Part shown: one piece after another, positions 62,293 to 64,000 of the stretch
How the letters are laid out: the number at the start of each line of letters is the position of its first letter
Position numbering within the stretch: the stretch's first letter is position 1
Assembly: GCA_963664255.1 (NCBI GenBank)
Contig: OY760938.1
Coordinates: forward strand, 2,356,001-2,420,000
Direction of reading: 5' to 3'
Length of the DNA stretch: 64,000 nucleotides
DNA from: G963663775 sp963664255
Lineage (GTDB): Bacteria; Bacillota; Clostridia; Oscillospirales; Butyricicoccaceae
The notes under the pieces: generated by a model
Databases searched by the model: none
Seen by the model: only the letters and a program-made list of their open reading frames with translations
What the model was told of the DNA's origin: nothing
Position numbers and translations under genes: made by a program

Positions 62293-64000
62293 TCAAGTTA
62301 AGTGCCAAATGTCATCGTTGTATTGTGTAATCGTGCGGTCAGAAGAGAAGAAGCCCGCATTTGCGATGTTAATCAGCATTTTCTTTGCCCATGCAGTACG
62401 GTCTGTATACGCTGCAATGGCACAATCCTTTTGGGCAATATAGGCTTCCAAGTCCAGCAGCGTCATGAACCAATCCTTCACAATCAGTTCCTTATGCAGG
62501 CGTGCCAGACACGGACGATTGCCAAGGGCAATCAATTCTCGGCTCATCAAAAAATCGACCAGACGACCAATGCGGTCTTGTTGGGCATAGAAATCAAAGG
62601 CGCTATAGTCCTTCTTTTCATAATGCTGTATGACCTCTTGTGAAGATGCACCAAACGGATAAATGTTTTCTTCGCCTGCAAGGTCAGCAATTTCCACATT
62701 TGCACCATCCATTGTACCCAGCGTGACGGCACCGTTCAGCATGAATTTCATGTTGCCTGTGCCGCTGGCTTCTTTGGAGGCGAGCGAAATTTGCTCGGAA
62801 AGGTCGCAGGCAGGAATCAACTTTTCTGCTGCGGTGACATTATAGTTTTCGACCATCACAACACGCAGCCACGGGCTGACTTGCTCGTCGTTGGCGGTCA
62901 AATCCTGCAAACACAGCAGCAGATGGATGATGTCCTGTGCGATACGATAAGCAGGGGCGGCTTTTGCACCAAAAATACAGGTAATCGGCACAGGCGGCAG
63001 TTTGCCGGATTTGATTTCCAGATATTTATCGATGATATACAGGGCGTTCATCTGTTGACGCTTATATTCATGCAAACGTTTGATTTGAATATCAAAAATA
63101 GAGTTCTCTGGCACAAATCGACCAGTGTTTTCTTTTAAAAACGATACAGCACGGTGCTTGGCATCGCTTTTCACCTGCAATAGCCGCTGCAGAACAGTTG
63201 GGTCATCTTGATATGCCAACAATTTTTGCAGCTCTTGTGCGTCCTTCTTGTAGCCGTCACCGATAAGCTCCGTCAAAAGGTTTGCGAGCGGGTGGTTGCA
63301 GTGCAGCAGCCAACGACGAAAGGTGATGCCATTGGTTTTGTTATTGAACTTGTTGGGATACAACACATGAAAGGGATGCAGTTCGCTGTTTTTTAAAATT
63401 TCGGTATGCAGCGCGGCAACGCCGTTGACACTGAAACCATAATGGATGTCCATGTGCGCCATGTGCACCCGCTCGTCCTCATCAATAATGTCCACCGCAG
63501 GGTCAGCATATTTTTCAGAAATGCGGGCGTGCAGCTCCTGAATAATGGGGATAAGGTGCGGTACGACCTGCTCCAGATAGGCGAGCGGCCAGGTTTCCAA
63601 TGCCTCGGCTAAGATGGTGTGGTTGGTATAGGCACAGACGGAAGAAACAATATCAATGGCTTCGTCCAATGCAATGCTGCGCAGCTGTAGCAATCGAATC
63701 AGCTCGGGGATAATCATGCTGGGGTGCGTATCATTGATTTGGATGACCACATAGTCTGCAAGGTCGTGCAGCGTACAGCCCTTGGAAACCGCTTCGTCCA
63801 GAATCAGCTGTGCGGCATTGGACACCATGAAATATTGCTGATAAATGCGCAGCAGCTGACCATCTTGGTCGCTGTCATCCGGATAGAGAAACAGCGTGAG
63901 ATTCCGTGCAATATCCTGTTTGTCAAACAAAATCCCGTCATGCACAATGCTTTCATCTACAGTATCCAAATCGAACAAATGCAGTTTGCAAAGTCCGCCG
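62293..64000 (-). CDS. glgP: Glycogen/starch phosphorylase, C-terminal two-thirds (start beyond window)
   Basis: The minus-strand frame is open to the window edge, and the ATG at 63978 is internal. The 569 visible residues include VVIQINDTHPSMIIPELIRLL, NGVAALHTEIL, NGITFRRWLLHCN, RLHEYKRQQMNALYIIDKY, and the PLP region EASGTGNMKFMLNGAVTLGT, which carries the cofactor lysine, then DGANVEI. The enzyme releases glucose 1-phosphate from alpha-1,4-glucans. Full-length proteins are 750-830 residues, so about 200-250 lie outside the window. Confidence 0.95.
   Translation of the reverse strand, partial: GGLCKLHLFDLDTVDESIVHDGILFDKQDIARNLTLFLYPDDSDQDGQLLRIYQQYFMVSNAAQLILDEAVSKGCTLHDLADYVVIQINDTHPSMIIPELIRLLQLRSIALDEAIDIVSSVCAYTNHTILAEALETWPLAYLEQVVPHLIPIIQELHARISEKYADPAVDIIDEDERVHMAHMDIHYGFSVNGVAALHTEILKNSELHPFHVLYPNKFNNKTNGITFRRWLLHCNHPLANLLTELIGDGYKKDAQELQKLLAYQDDPTVLQRLLQVKSDAKHRAVSFLKENTGRFVPENSIFDIQIKRLHEYKRQQMNALYIIDKYLEIKSGKLPPVPITCIFGAKAAPAYRIAQDIIHLLLCLQDLTANDEQVSPWLRVVMVENYNVTAAEKLIPACDLSEQISLASKEASGTGNMKFMLNGAVTLGTMDGANVEIADLAGEENIYPFGASSQEVIQHYEKKDYSAFDFYAQQDRIGRLVDFLMSRELIALGNRPCLARLHKELIVKDWFMTLLDLEAYIAQKDCAIAAYTDRTAWAKKMLINIANAGFFSSDRTITQYNDDIWHLT

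Overview
The window looks like a chromosomal segment of a low-to-mid GC, spore-forming anaerobe of the class Clostridia. Evidence for this is the sporulation sigma factor SigG, the cotJABC spore-coat operon, a SCIFF ranthipeptide with its radical-SAM maturase, a SAM-I riboswitch on metK, a T-box on thrS, a c-di-GMP-I riboswitch, and consensus TTGACA-17-TATAAT promoters. The 16S sequence has the feel of the Oscillospirales (Clostridium cluster IV, Butyricicoccus-like). That placement is from memory of such sequences, not from an alignment.

Layout. (1) 1-8,400 is a mobile-element graveyard: a relaxase stub, a TetR/iron-sulfur-flavoprotein pair with a clear operator, tspO, an IS110-family element abutting a phage head-gene remnant (scaffold tail, major capsid, connector), a truncated TnpX-type serine recombinase with a TnpW-like gene, and a broken IS21 (istA tail, istB with an early stop and lost 3' end). 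(2) 8,400-15,600 holds a bacteriohemerythrin, cotJABC, two tiny conserved-looking genes, and an operon of an HD-GYP response regulator, a large hybrid histidine kinase and a beta-carbonic anhydrase. (3) 15,800-18,900 holds yajC, a small membrane protein, the SCIFF peptide and its maturase, and a ProC-like single-domain protein. (4) An IS1182-family element sits at 18,951-20,521 inside the terminator hairpin and has duplicated it. (5) 20,594-35,021 is metabolic: 2-hydroxyacyl-CoA dehydratase/activase pair, azlCD, SAM riboswitch-metK, a nitrilase-family amidase, sigG, a Na/Pi cotransporter, znuA, a LysR regulator and metY.

(6) 35,280-41,990 is a ribosomal operon: tandem promoters, 16S, tRNA-Ala, tRNA-Ile, 23S, tRNA-Lys, tRNA-Glu, a 5S gene with its own promoter, a partial tRNA copy and tRNA-Asn. 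(7) 42,148-44,137 is a second wreck: larC truncated and frameshifted, facing a tyrosine-integrase remnant beside tRNA-Arg. (8) 44,500-50,800 carries znuCB, which shares a near-identical 13-bp operator with the distant znuA, then a sodium:solute symporter and a chemoreceptor that share an 18-bp operator, then a c-di-GMP-I riboswitch with no gene after it. (9) 50,818-64,000 is housekeeping: AI-2E-type permease, exonuclease, DUF2461 protein, Lrp regulator with aminotransferase, MscS channel, proS, a CnaB-like small protein, T-box-thrS, a chromate-transporter pair and the 3' part of glgP.

The observations I consider most worth following are the gene-less c-di-GMP riboswitch beside the chemoreceptor (with an HD-GYP enzyme elsewhere in the window), the shared symporter/chemoreceptor operator, the IS1182 insertion that duplicated a terminator, the IS110 flank as a bridge-RNA candidate, the split but co-regulated zinc transporter, and a bacteriohemerythrin with one iron ligand replaced. 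I did not find a wholly unknown multigene system. Coordinates of sites read by eye may be off by a base or two.
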